Assembly (NCBI GenBank): GCA_023451395.1 | Contig: JAEXZL010000161.1 | Location: forward strand, 1 to 5,471 | Length of the DNA stretch: 5,471 bases | Reading direction: 5' to 3' | Source of the DNA: Bacillota bacterium | GTDB lineage: Bacteria > Bacillota > Clostridia > Clostridiales > Clostridiaceae | Part shown: positions 5,408-5,471 of the stretch, one piece after another | Layout of the letters: every line of letters begins with the position of its first letter | Position numbering within the stretch: the first letter of the stretch is position 1 | Translations under genes and position numbers: made by a program | Notes under the pieces: model-generated | The model's input: the letters and a program-made list of their open reading frames with translations, nothing else | Told to the model about the DNA's origin: nothing | Database searches by the model: none

Positions 5408-5471
5408 ACTGAATCTCAAAGGCCTTCTGAAAATGATGAGAAAGATAGCATTACAATAGATGGAATAGTAT
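5408..5471 (+). other. open frame continuing past the TGA to the window edge
   Basis: In the same frame as the upstream membrane protein, 21 codons without a stop read TESQRPSENDEK then DSITIDGIV. The first part continues the acidic, Ser/Asn/Pro-rich linker style, and the second looks like the beginning of a folded strand. The other two forward frames meet stops. This supports a longer original protein, but 21 codons is short enough to be chance, and the rest lies outside the window. Confidence 0.35.

Noticed and set aside
5405..5440. The TGA read as selenocysteine
   Set aside because: No stable SECIS-like hairpin with a suitable loop is visible after it; AAGGCCTT is palindromic but leaves no loop. 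The surrounding peptide is a polar linker, not a redox site.

Overview
The window looks like chromosomal DNA of a low-GC Firmicute, most likely a Clostridium-type organism. The evidence is AT-rich intergenic DNA, purine-rich Shine-Dalgarno sites, UAA-dominated stops, a split ThrE-type exporter pair and a CadC/CadA-type metal-resistance operon. No rRNA, tRNA, CRISPR array or transposase gene is visible.

Layout. (1) Positions 1-1025, plus strand: the two halves of a ThrE/YjjP-YjjB-type exporter. The first half is cut by the left window edge. (2) Positions 1042-1516: a hairpin whose 3' arm overlaps the ribosome binding site of a small membrane-anchored protein with a predicted SH3-like domain. 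(3) Positions 1527-1588: a perfect 56-bp palindrome followed by six T's. It can act as a terminator and also resembles a dispersed REP-like repeat. (4) Positions 1601-2155: a promoter and a GNAT acetyltransferase related to E. coli YiaC/YjaB. (5) Positions 2157-2220: a long hairpin between convergent genes, probably a bidirectional terminator. (6) Positions 2274-5105, minus strand: a complete metal-efflux operon. It has a strong promoter, a perfect 22-bp operator, an ArsR/SmtB repressor of CadC type and a P1B-2 Zn/Cd/Pb ATPase with a CxxC metal-binding domain and a histidine-rich linker. (7) Positions 5157-5471, plus strand: the start of a divergent gene for a single-pass membrane protein. It meets a TGA after 64 codons, but the frame stays open to the window end.

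How the genes work together. The best-supported unit is the metal operon. The repressor should bind the palindrome just downstream of the -10 box and block transcription until Zn(II), Cd(II) or Pb(II) releases it, after which the ATPase pumps the metal out. The ThrE pair probably forms one exporter for small amino acids or organic acids. The SH3-like gene may be read through from it, since no terminator separates them. The acetyltransferase appears to be a separate unit.

Most of the window is ordinary. The points most worth a second look are the 56-bp palindrome, the hairpin over the ribosome binding site at 1042-1087, and the interrupted frame at the right edge. I do not see convincing evidence for an undescribed multi-gene system.
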